Source: Chitinophaga sp. XS-30 (GTDB lineage: Bacteria > Bacteroidota > Bacteroidia > Chitinophagales > Chitinophagaceae). From it: DNA of 64,000 bases. A program made the translations under genes and the position numbers. The DNA is taken from NCBI RefSeq assembly GCF_008086345.1, contig NZ_CP043006.1, positions 1,238,032 through 1,302,031 on the forward strand. The letters are read 5' to 3'. Of the stretch, positions 28,697 through 35,436 are shown piece after piece (the first letter of the stretch is position 1; every line of letters starts with the position of its first letter). Below the pieces are notes generated by a model, which ran no database searches, had not been told where the DNA came from, and saw only the letters and a list, made by a program, of their open reading frames with translations.

Positions 28697-29032
28697 ATGA
28701 GCAAGAAAAAACATTCCTCCTCCAGCGGTATTGTATATTCTACTGACCCGAATTTTTCCTATCCTGAAGCAGCGCGCCGGGATCAGGACACACTACCTCC
28801 CGCACAGCAGCAGCTGAAAGTAACGCTGGATAAAAAGCAGCGCGCCGGCAAAACCGTTACCGTTGTAGACGGGTTTATCGGTAAAGATGCCGATCTGGAA
28901 AAGCTGGGCAAGGAATTAAAAACAAAATGCGGCACCGGCGGAAGTGTGAAGGATGGATTCATTCTGATACAGGGCGATTACCGGGAGAAGGTGATGAAGT
29001 GGTTGGGGGATTGGGGGTATAGGGTGAAGTGA
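28697..29032 (+). CDS. yciH: SUI1/YciH-family translation factor
   Basis: A 111-residue protein with the eIF1/SUI1 fold in the C-terminal two-thirds: 'LDKKQRAGKTVTVVDGFIG', 'LEKLGKELKTKCGTGGSVKDG' and a terminal 'KWLGDWGYRVK'. Bacterial members are thought to influence initiation-codon fidelity. It follows the lipid kinase gene by 11 bp, as the last core gene before the accessory island. A GTG-initiated frame overlapping its stop is a less likely start for the next gene. Confidence 0.92.
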   Translation: MSKKKHSSSSGIVYSTDPNFSYPEAARRDQDTLPPAQQQLKVTLDKKQRAGKTVTVVDGFIGKDADLEKLGKELKTKCGTGGSVKDGFILIQGDYREKVMKWLGDWGYRVK

Positions 29033-29049
29033 TGGGGTATATTTTTTAT

Positions 29050-29361
29050 ATGCAGATGAATCCTGAAATAGCAAAACCGGCATTATCGCGTCGTGGTTTT
29101 TGGGATGTAGACCTGAAACGACTTGATTTTGATCGTTACCCTGATTTTACAATCGTCAGGGTAATGGAGCGGGGTACGTCAAATGATATCAGGGAAATCA
29201 TACGTTATTACGGCAGGAAAAAAGTTTGCGCTACCGTTACTAATTCCGAACGTCTTTTACCAAGAGCCCAGGTAATTTCCCGCCGGCTCTTTCATCTTCA
29301 CAATAGCGATTTCAAATGCTTCACCGCGAAATCGCAGGTGATGAATTATTCTAGATATTGA
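29050..29361 (+). CDS. DUF6922 domain protein (orphan antitoxin-like)
   Basis: A small protein of about 103 residues with the DUF6922 signature 'FWDVDLKRLDFDRYPDFTIVRVMERG' and 'IREIIRYYGRKKV'. In Bacteroidota such genes usually precede an AbiEii-type nucleotidyltransferase toxin gene (from memory), but no such gene follows. In the next frame only about 20 residues (IDQIKTLKTLLENKG..) remain before stop at about 29413. The start could be ATG 29050 or 29056. Likely a remnant of a toxin-antitoxin pair. Confidence 0.65.
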   Translation: MQMNPEIAKPALSRRGFWDVDLKRLDFDRYPDFTIVRVMERGTSNDIREIIRYYGRKKVCATVTNSERLLPRAQVISRRLFHLHNSDFKCFTAKSQVMNYSRY

Positions 29362-29393
29362 TCAGATCAAAACGCTCAAAACATTATTGGAGA

Positions 29394-29641
29394 ACAAGGG
29401 GCTTAACCGGTAATTCCGCAGCTGACCGGGCATCGTTTTCGCCTTCGGGAATGATACAAATACCCAGCGCATCTTCCAGCTTGGTGATGGTTTCCAGCGT
29501 CAGGTTTTCGTGCCCTTTTGCAATTTTATTGATCTACTGCGGCGATATGCCCATCTTTGCCGCAAGATCTTTTTGCGACATCCCCTGCGCCCTTAATGCA
29601 CCCATCACCTTTACGGTAATTGTTGATTGATCGCAGCGTCT
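29394..29641 (-). pseudogene. XRE-type helix-turn-helix gene with internal stop
   Basis: Read on the minus strand, 'GMSQKDLAAKMGISPQ' then a TAG, then 'INKIAKGHENLTLETITKLEDALG'. This is a continuous helix-turn-helix of the HigA/XRE kind in which a codon expected to be tyrosine has become TAG at 29534-29536. The frame runs on to a TAA at 29394. No standard start is evident; the first in-frame ATG is at 29605. Upstream it overlaps the end of the KilA-N pseudogene. Confidence 0.7.
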
Positions 29642-30404
29642 CTCATCATTTCGTACCGTTCTTTCTTGCCGATTCCCTGTCTGATCCAAACTGCATTAAG
29701 GTTTTCAAGATTGGAAAGGACTATAAGACGATGAGTGTCGGCACAATCTCTTATCGTTTTACGTTCGTATGCTTCTTCAGGGTATTGTTCTCTCCATTGT
29801 TTTGCAGTGAGACCGAACACCGCTAAATTTATCAAGTCCGCCTCTTCAGCGTATATGTACACATCATTTTTTTGGGGTGTGTCCCCCAGGGAATGAGTTT
29901 CTCTTTTATAGCATCGGTATGAATCCTGTAGTTTGTAGCCGCTAAACTTCTTCTAAAGTTCCATTCCAGATGATGCGCATTACTTTCAATTTCTTTCAGC
30001 CGTTGAAACTCTTTTATTAAGTATAACTTAAACGCCGGACTTATCCATGTGCCGAATTCAAAGGCAATATCCTTGTGGGCATAAGTCCCTCCATACCTGC
30101 CTGTTTTTGCAATAAGCCCAATAGCATTTGTTTTTTCAGTCCATTCTTTTACGCTTATTTTATAATTATTTAATCCAGCTTGACTTTTAATTATGGCAGA
30201 TTCGCCATAATTAAAATCAGGGTTATTGATTGATTCCCATATGCTTAAAAATTCAACAGTATTCCTGTTCCTAAGCCAGTCGGATATAAAAAAATCCCCT
30301 TCCTTGGCTTTAAGCATATCAGTTATTGATATATAGTCATCGTTGTTATAATCAACAACGCGTATAGTAGTATTATTTACTATTATTTCTCTTTTCTTAG
30401 CCAT
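29611..30404 (-). pseudogene. KilA-N domain protein gene, frameshifted
   Basis: The first frame (30404 to 29832) encodes a KilA-N DNA-binding domain ('DYISITDMLKAKEG', 'EWTEKTNAIGLIAKTGRYGGTYAHKDIAFEFGTWIS') and ends 'HPKKMMCTYTLKRRT'. The second frame, -1 relative to it, continues the family's C-terminal part ('YIYAEEADLINLAVFGLTAKQWREQ'). The switch falls at a run of seven A on the minus strand near 29868-29874. One missing base, or programmed slippage, would join the two. KilA-N proteins are typical of phages and mobile islands. Confidence 0.75.
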
Positions 30405-30570
30405 TTATCTCACGATTAATTGTCTTTCTTTAAGAAAAATGCTGCGTGATTTAACTATTTTCTCAATGACAGGCTGTATGATTGCGGTTGAAGTATTTGG
30501 TATAACAATGGTTTTATCTTTCTGCTTTATTGGGCCAATGCCAAATTGGAGTTTGGTCTTTCAGGGATGG

Positions 30571-30984
30571 CTACTGTTGAGTTTGCTTGCCTTGCATCAT
30601 TTCAATTTTCTCTCTTTCAGCAGTAAGCAGACGCTCGTATAACTCTACTAATTTTTCAAGCGGGTTAAAGGTGAAAGTCGGATAATGACTGTAAAGACCA
30701 TTGAGGCCATTCGAAATGGCGTGATCATTAAAAGTGTTATTGATAATGCTGATCGCAGCTTCCTCACTAAAATTCCTTATCGCTTCCGCCGGAACTTTCA
30801 ACACATTCGCTACCTGTTCCAACAACTCCGGTTCAATGCTCTCTTTTGCTTCAAGCAAAGAAACTTTTTTTTGCGTCCAGTCATCGCCCAGTTCATCGGC
30901 AAGCGCCTCCTGTTTGATACCGAGCATTTCCCTGAAACGCTTTACGTTCCTGCCTTCGTGTACGGTTTTGTTTTGTGTTTCCAT
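30571..30984 (-). CDS. XRE-family transcriptional regulator
   Basis: A 137-residue protein. The N-terminal helix-turn-helix reads 'NVKRFREMLGIKQEALADELGDDWTQKKVSLLE', followed by 'VANVLKVPAEAIRNFSEEAA', a region seen in many Chitinophagaceae regulators of this type, and a C-terminal coiled stretch 'LVELYERLLTAEREKIEMMQ'. I chose the ATG at 30984; a longer frame starts at 31020. It is convergent with nothing and lies in the AT-rich part of the accessory island. Targets unknown. Confidence 0.85.
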   Translation of the reverse strand: METQNKTVHEGRNVKRFREMLGIKQEALADELGDDWTQKKVSLLEAKESIEPELLEQVANVLKVPAEAIRNFSEEAAISIINNTFNDHAISNGLNGLYSHYPTFTFNPLEKLVELYERLLTAEREKIEMMQGKQTQQ

Positions 30985-31141
30985 GTTAAATGATTTGTAC
31001 AAATATAAAGGTATAGCCAATACGAAATCATCATCACCACAGAATATTTTAGTACTGAACAGAATGGGTTATTCACAGCATGACATATAGCTTCGCTTCC
31101 CGAAATCATGAAATATTTTGTTAACCGAAAATGTGTTTATC

Positions 31142-31360
31142 ATGTGCAGCAACAAACTCTTTAAGCTCTTCGAAGGCTTCGTTTTACTGGCTGATGTATT
31201 CCGCGATCTGATCTGTAAAAAATTAAAATGGTCGCCTTCCGATTTTTATTTTCACTTGCATCATCCGGGACATCTTCGCAAAAAGGAGATCAGGAAAATT
31301 TGCAAGATCGCTAAAATGCTGCTGGCCGATATGCTCAGCAGCCATCCTAACCTTAAATGA
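31142..31360 (+). CDS. Small helix-rich protein of unknown function
   Basis: A 72-residue protein from ATG 31142 (a TTG at 31118 is also in frame). The middle, 'DLICKKLKWSPSDFYFHLHHP', resembles short DNA-binding-like proteins common in Bacteroidota that carry 'KLKWSPSTFYRKL'. Its stop lies 6 bp before the RadC/JAB gene, so the two form an operon. Confidence 0.6.
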   Translation: MCSNKLFKLFEGFVLLADVFRDLICKKLKWSPSDFYFHLHHPGHLRKKEIRKICKIAKMLLADMLSSHPNLK

Positions 31361-31366
31361 AATACC

Positions 31367-31855
31367 ATGGAAACATCATCGATCCTTATCCCGGAAATTG
31401 AATTGACCTACAAGCCTTCCCGCCGGCTATCCTCGCTTCCCGAAGTAACAGAACCTGAAGATGCCTACAAATTGTTCACAGCTTCCTGGGCGCGGGATAA
31501 ACTGGAATTTGTTGAACAGTTTAAAGTCATGCTGCTGAACAACGGAAACCGTCTGCTGGGCATATGCCAGCTGTTCACCGGCGGCGTTCGCAGAACGACC
31601 ATTGATATTAAACTGGTAATGGTTACCGCTATCAAAACATCTACGCAAAAAATGATCGTTGCGCACAATCATCCCGGAGGATCGTTGCTGCCAAGCGATG
31701 CGGATATTATTTTAACACACAAACTTCTTAGAGCCGCAAACATATTGGACATCGATTTGCTGGATCACCTGATACTGTCCGCCGAGGGCTATTATTCATT
31801 TCTTGAACACGGGAAAATGAACAGAAATGAACCATTCCTCACCATTAATGAATAA
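31367..31855 (+). CDS. RadC-like JAB/MPN domain protein
   Basis: A 162-residue protein that is mostly one JAB (RadC-like) domain. The metal site is complete: Glu50, then HNHPGG with His100 and His102, and Asp113 at the expected spacing (H-x-H-x10-D). Unlike full RadC it lacks the N-terminal helix-hairpin-helix region. Short RadC-like proteins of this kind are typical of mobile elements and genomic islands; the substrate is unknown and a DNA repair role is unproven. Confidence 0.88.
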   Translation: METSSILIPEIELTYKPSRRLSSLPEVTEPEDAYKLFTASWARDKLEFVEQFKVMLLNNGNRLLGICQLFTGGVRRTTIDIKLVMVTAIKTSTQKMIVAHNHPGGSLLPSDADIILTHKLLRAANILDIDLLDHLILSAEGYYSFLEHGKMNRNEPFLTINE

Positions 31856-31928
31856 AATGGTCGCTTTCCGTTTCGGGCGAATATCTTAATATTCAGTTTT
31901 TAATCATTAACCCTAAATATTTCTACAC

Positions 31929-32405
31929 ATGAACAACCAGATCGCGTTGGACATTCCTGCAGAAACCATCCAGCAGGTGCAGGAAAAACTCTCAGAGGCC
32001 CGTCAACTGCTGGAGCCATTCCTTATCTCCCTCACCAACGATCAGCGGCGGACAACGCCCAAAATGGGAGACAAAACCCTGCCCTTTGTAACAAAAGTGC
32101 TGGAGTACAGCAGGAGCAATCCCACGTTTGTGCCTCCGTACATGAACATTCCGGAAATGGAAACAGATGTGCAGGCAGCGGAAGTACTATTGGGCATGCT
32201 GCGCAGTTCCGAACAACTGACCAGTAACCTGGATGATACCGTTATGCTCAGCGGCAGCGAAGCATATATTGCGGCACTTGGTTACTACAATGCTGTGAAA
32301 CATGCTGCTAAAAGCAACATCCCCGCAGCTAAAGTGATCTATGAAGATCTTCGTAAACGTTTCCCGGGACGTCCCCGGAAGGATGGGTCGGACAACGGGG
32401 AATAG
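31929..32405 (+). CDS. Conserved protein of unknown function
   Basis: A 158-residue soluble, mostly helical protein. No named domain is recognised, but its segments 'PKMGDKTLPFVTKVLEYSRSNP', 'FVPPYMNIPEM' and 'NLDDTVMLSGSEAYIAALGYYNAVK' look like a family I recall as common in Bacteroidota, usually annotated hypothetical. The tail is basic (KRFPGRPRKDG). It lies 73 bp after the RadC-like gene and is followed by a hairpin. Confidence 0.72.
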   Translation: MNNQIALDIPAETIQQVQEKLSEARQLLEPFLISLTNDQRRTTPKMGDKTLPFVTKVLEYSRSNPTFVPPYMNIPEMETDVQAAEVLLGMLRSSEQLTSNLDDTVMLSGSEAYIAALGYYNAVKHAAKSNIPAAKVIYEDLRKRFPGRPRKDGSDNGE

Positions 32406-32423
32406 CCTTCCCCAAGCACTGAA

Positions 32424-32457
32424 AAATCCTGATCGGAGCTGTTTCCGGTCAGGATTT
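32424..32457 (+). terminator. Strong hairpin after the 158-residue gene
   Basis: A 14-bp stem (32424-32437 with 32444-32457, one G-U pair) with a 6-nt loop, 18 bp after the stop. The T run after it is short, so it may be a weak terminator or an mRNA 3'-end stabiliser. A second palindrome, AAGGGCCCTT, lies at 32466-32475. Confidence 0.55.
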
Positions 32458-32499
32458 CTGCATTTAAGGGCCCTTTTAATACCTATGGACTTCCAAAAA

Positions 32500-32664
32500 G
32501 TCCCTCGAAGGGGGTAAAAAGTACTTCCGAAGTACAAAAAGGTACTTTCGGGGTAGTAAAAAGTGCTTCCGAAGTACTTTTTAATGCTGCAGGGGAGGAA
32601 AAAACCAGTTCCGAGCTACTTAAATACCCCGCAACAGTACTAAAAGGTACTTCCCAGGTACTTT
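32500..32664. repeat. Array of 21-bp imperfect palindromic repeats
   Basis: Units start at 32500, 32521, 32542 and 32563, exactly 21 bp apart. The best copies contain GTACTTCCGAAGTAC, an almost perfect palindrome, followed by an A-rich spacer. A degenerate copy lies at 32637-32664 (GTAC..GGTACTTCCCAGGTAC). Because 21 is a multiple of three, one frame reads as heptapeptides such as KKYFRST / KRYFRGS / KKCFRST. The array sits between the 158-residue gene and the convergent aldo/keto reductase. Confidence 0.8.
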
Positions 32665-32672
32665 TGCCCCGC

Positions 32673-33656
32673 CTATTTGTTCACCAGCTTCAACGCTCCC
32701 TCGGAATACCGTTCTCCGCTCACACTATACCCGGCCATCAGCGTTTCTATTTCCTGTACATCGGAGGGGGAGAGCTGTATATCCGCCGCCGCGGCATTTT
32801 CCTGCAAATATTTCCTGCGCTTGGTACCGGGTATGGGAATGATATCATCCCCTTTGGCCAGCAGCCATGCAAGGGAGAGCTGTGCTGCCGTGCATTGCTT
32901 GCCGGCCGCCATTGTCTCCAGCGCTTCCACGATCTTCAGATTATTGGCGAATGCTTCTGTCTGAAAGCGGGGAAGCCCCCGCCGGAAATCGTTCTCTTCC
33001 AGCTTGCCCAGGTCTTTCACCGCACCGGTCAGCGCCCCCCGCCCAAGCGGACTGTAAGGCACAAGCGCGATATCCAGTTCGCGGCAGACGGGCAATATCT
33101 CCTTTTCTACGTCCCGCACCCAGAGGGAGTATTCGCTTTGCAAGGCCGTAACGGGATGCACGGCATTGGCTTTCCGGATGGAAGCCGCGGAGGCTTCAGA
33201 CAGGCCGAGATACCGCACTTTCCCCTCTTTCACCAGTTCCGCCATGGCGCCCACGGTTTCCTCGATAGGCACATTCGCGTCTACCCGGTGGGCATAGTAC
33301 AGGTCGATGGTTTCCACGCCCAGCCGCTTCAGGCTGGCTTCACAGGCTTGTTTGAGATAAGCGGGGGAGCCATCGATATAAGTGCTGTTGTCATCGCGGT
33401 AGCGGAAGCCGAATTTCGTGGCGAGGAAAACATCCTTACGCCGGGTGGCAAGCACTTTGGCCAGCTGCAGCTCATTCTGGCCGTTGCCATACATATCGGC
33501 GGTGTCCCAGAAATTGATGCCCAGGTCGAGGGACAGCTCCAGTGTGGCCTGCGATTCCGCATCGTCCCTATGGCCATATGCATGGGCCATGCCCATACAT
33601 CCCAGCCCGATGGCGGATACTTTTTCACCTGATTTGCCTAAAGTTCTGTATTGCAT
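32673..33656 (-). CDS. Aldo/keto reductase
   Basis: A 327-residue NADPH-dependent oxidoreductase of the (beta/alpha)8-barrel AKR family, close to the AKR13/YakC-like group. The catalytic tetrad is visible: Asp51, Tyr56, Lys81 and His123, as are the cofactor-binding 'PIPGTKRRKYLQENAAA' and 'YSPLGRGALTG'. The physiological substrate is unknown. It is a single-gene unit, with a near-perfect inverted repeat about 100 bp upstream (33754-33775) that could be an operator. Confidence 0.94.
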   Translation of the reverse strand: MQYRTLGKSGEKVSAIGLGCMGMAHAYGHRDDAESQATLELSLDLGINFWDTADMYGNGQNELQLAKVLATRRKDVFLATKFGFRYRDDNSTYIDGSPAYLKQACEASLKRLGVETIDLYYAHRVDANVPIEETVGAMAELVKEGKVRYLGLSEASAASIRKANAVHPVTALQSEYSLWVRDVEKEILPVCRELDIALVPYSPLGRGALTGAVKDLGKLEENDFRRGLPRFQTEAFANNLKIVEALETMAAGKQCTAAQLSLAWLLAKGDDIIPIPGTKRRKYLQENAAAADIQLSPSDVQEIETLMAGYSVSGERYSEGALKLVNK

Positions 33657-33753
33657 CGTAATAGGATTTTAGTGATACAAAGGTACCGCCGGAATAACTG
33701 CGGCTATTGTGCTGATCAAACAATTACTTGCAAAATTCAAAAGGTTTCCCTCA

Positions 33754-33775
33754 AATTGCAACAACTGTTGCAATT
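33754..33775. promoter_or_regulatory. Operator-like inverted repeat upstream of the reductase
   Basis: AATTGCAAC (33754-33762) and GTTGCAATT (33767-33775) form a perfect 9-bp inverted repeat with a 4-bp centre. The size fits a dimeric regulator site. It lies between the reductase (minus) and the candidate RNA at 33800 (plus). Confidence 0.45.
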
Positions 33776-33799
33776 AATTTTTTGGATAGTTTCAAAAGA

Positions 33800-33935
33800 A
33801 TGGCCATCTTGTAACCCTCCATTTATTGACCAAGATGCGGGATAATTCCCATTGCTGGCGTTTTTGGAGAAGCTGAACGTTTGTCTTTACAATTTCCACT
33901 TCTCCAGAAGCCAGTTAAATTAACTGGCTTTTTGC
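33800..33935 (+). ncRNA. Candidate structured small RNA
   Basis: The 410-bp gap between the reductase and birA has no gene. Within it, three hairpins follow one another: CATCTTG/CAAGATG (33805-33811, 33831-33837), TGGAGAAG/CTTCTCCA (33865-33872, 33899-33906), and AGCCAGTTAA/TTAACTGGCT (33909-33918, 33920-33929) with a T run. The last is a good terminator that has no coding gene upstream. No known RNA family is recognised. Confidence 0.35.
33909..33935 (+). terminator. Terminator-like hairpin in the reductase-birA gap
   Basis: Near-palindromic AGCCAGTTAA..TTAACTGGCT followed by TTTTT. It points along the plus strand although both flanking genes are on the minus strand. Confidence 0.6.
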
Positions 33936-34066
33936 TTGCTCCTTTACTAACACAACTGACCCAACGCCAACCAACCCGCATGTACTATTTTACCACGTTT
34001 TGCTAAACGTTTACCTTGTGTTCTCCTTGGGTTGGGCTTGTGTTGAGGCAAAGTGCTAATCCGGCA

Positions 34067-34807
34067 TCACTTCACCATCACAAATTCCACCTCTCCGAAC
34101 CCCAGTTCCAGTACTTCCCCGCTTTTTTCCAGGCACAGCCGCCCATCGGGCAGCACATCCCGGATCACTCCGGAAAAGATATCGCCATTCATTTTATACA
34201 ATCCCGGCTCATTGAACCGGTAGAGGCAGGACTTGTATTCTTCCAGCCAGTCGCTGAAAACAGCCGGATGCAACCGACTATGCCTTTCTTCAAGACAGTT
34301 GCAGAGTTCCCGCGCCAGCGCCAGGCTATCCCAGGTTCGGCCGGTGATCTGCCGCAGCGATACGGGATTGACCAGATCTTCCGGAAAGCGGACAGTGTTA
34401 ATGTTAATGCCCAGCCCTGCGATGGCATATTGCCAGATATTCCCGCGCAAAACGTTCTCAATGAGGATGCCACCTGCCTTTCTGTCACGCCAGTAAATAT
34501 CATTGCTCCACTTGATACGGGTTTCATCGCCGGCGTAGCGGGAAAAGAAATCATAGGCGCCCAGTGCAACGGCTACGCTGAGCATGAATTGCTGCTGAAG
34601 GGTCAGGGCTGGTTGCAGCACGGTGGTTAACATGATATTCTCACCGGGAGCGGAATGCCATGACTTGCCGCGTTGTCCTTTCCCGGCCGTCTGCTCCATG
34701 GCGAACCAGGTACTGCCGTCTGCCACTGGCCCGGCATTCACCTGCCCCATGGCATAGTTATTGGTGCTATCAACAGAGCTCAGTATATGAAATGGGTAAC
34801 CTATCAC
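34067..34807 (-). CDS. birA: Biotin--[acetyl-CoA-carboxylase] ligase
   Basis: A 246-residue monofunctional ligase that attaches biotin to the carboxyl carrier protein. It has no N-terminal helix-turn-helix, so it is not a repressor. Motifs: 'SSVDSTNNYA', the biotinyl-AMP loop 'AGKGQRGKSWHS' (a variant of GRGRxGR), 'IKWSNDIYWRDRKAGGILIE' and 'GLGININ'. It is divergent from rsfS, with 152 bp between. Confidence 0.94.
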   Translation of the reverse strand: MIGYPFHILSSVDSTNNYAMGQVNAGPVADGSTWFAMEQTAGKGQRGKSWHSAPGENIMLTTVLQPALTLQQQFMLSVAVALGAYDFFSRYAGDETRIKWSNDIYWRDRKAGGILIENVLRGNIWQYAIAGLGININTVRFPEDLVNPVSLRQITGRTWDSLALARELCNCLEERHSRLHPAVFSDWLEEYKSCLYRFNEPGLYKMNGDIFSGVIRDVLPDGRLCLEKSGEVLELGFGEVEFVMVK

Positions 34808-34915
34808 AAATCCATTTTAAAGTCCGGAGAACAAAGTAAAGGATTTTAACAATTTTTTACCGCTTCATTCGTCCTCATACTGTGAAGCAGCGATGATATT
34901 TTGACGCTGGTTTAG

Positions 34916-34923
34916 TAATTTTG
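34916..34923 (+). promoter_or_regulatory. Candidate -7 promoter element for rsfS-ftsH
   Basis: TAATTTTG fits TAnnTTTG, 37 bp before the rsfS start. A TTG at 34901 is closer than the usual -33 spacing. Confidence 0.4.
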
Positions 34924-34959
34924 AAGATTAAAGATTATTTTTAACAAAAACAGCATTTA

Positions 34960-35364
34960 TTGGCACCCTTAACCATTCTAAATTCCAGGAAAAAGGCGGT
35001 AACCCGCGTTAACAGGAACAGCAAGATATTTACTACCATCATAAAGGCCATCCAGGATAAAAAGGGAGAAAATATTGTTTCCCTCGATCTTCGCAAGATC
35101 CCTGAAGCTGTAGCTGACTTCTTTATCTTATGTGAGGCCAATTCCAATACTCAAGTTAAGGCAATTGCAGACTTCGTGGAAGAGGAGGTGAAAAGGAATA
35201 CGGACGAGACGCCCTACAAACATGAAGGGTTTACCGCCCAGCAGTGGATATTGGTTGATTATGTGAACATTGTAGTGCATATTTTTATCCCCGAAACCCG
35301 CAAGTTTTATGGGCTGGAGGAGATGTGGAGCGATGCCGGGCGTATGGAACACCTTGAAAACTGA
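34960..35364 (+). CDS. rsfS: Ribosomal silencing factor RsfS (Iojap/YbeB)
   Basis: A 134-residue protein that binds uL14 and blocks subunit joining when nutrients are low. The family core runs from 'IIKAIQDKKGENIVSLDLRKI' through 'ADFFILCEANSNTQVKAIADFVEEEV', 'HEGFTAQQWILVDYVNIVVHIF' to 'FYGLEEMWSDA'. No ATG precedes the core; TTG 34960 is the likely start, adding an N-terminal tail of about 20 residues. It precedes ftsH by 72 bp, an arrangement often seen in Bacteroidota. Confidence 0.93.
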   Translation: MAPLTILNSRKKAVTRVNRNSKIFTTIIKAIQDKKGENIVSLDLRKIPEAVADFFILCEANSNTQVKAIADFVEEEVKRNTDETPYKHEGFTAQQWILVDYVNIVVHIFIPETRKFYGLEEMWSDAGRMEHLEN

Positions 35365-35436
35365 ACAAAACCCCCGGTTTTGTATTAATTATTTGTATAA
35401 AAAGACAACACTCACTCGTAAAGGAGCGAAAGAATC

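Noticed and set aside
29358..29630. 90-residue plus-strand frame after the DUF6922 gene
   Set aside because: It is the exact antisense of the helix-turn-helix pseudogene, which explains its length.
30439..30642. 67-residue hydrophobic frame
   Set aside because: It overlaps the end of the XRE regulator gene on the other strand and resembles no family; AT-rich sequence readily gives such frames.
32500..32664. CRISPR array
   Set aside because: Units are direct neighbours at 21 bp without unique spacers, and no cas genes are present.
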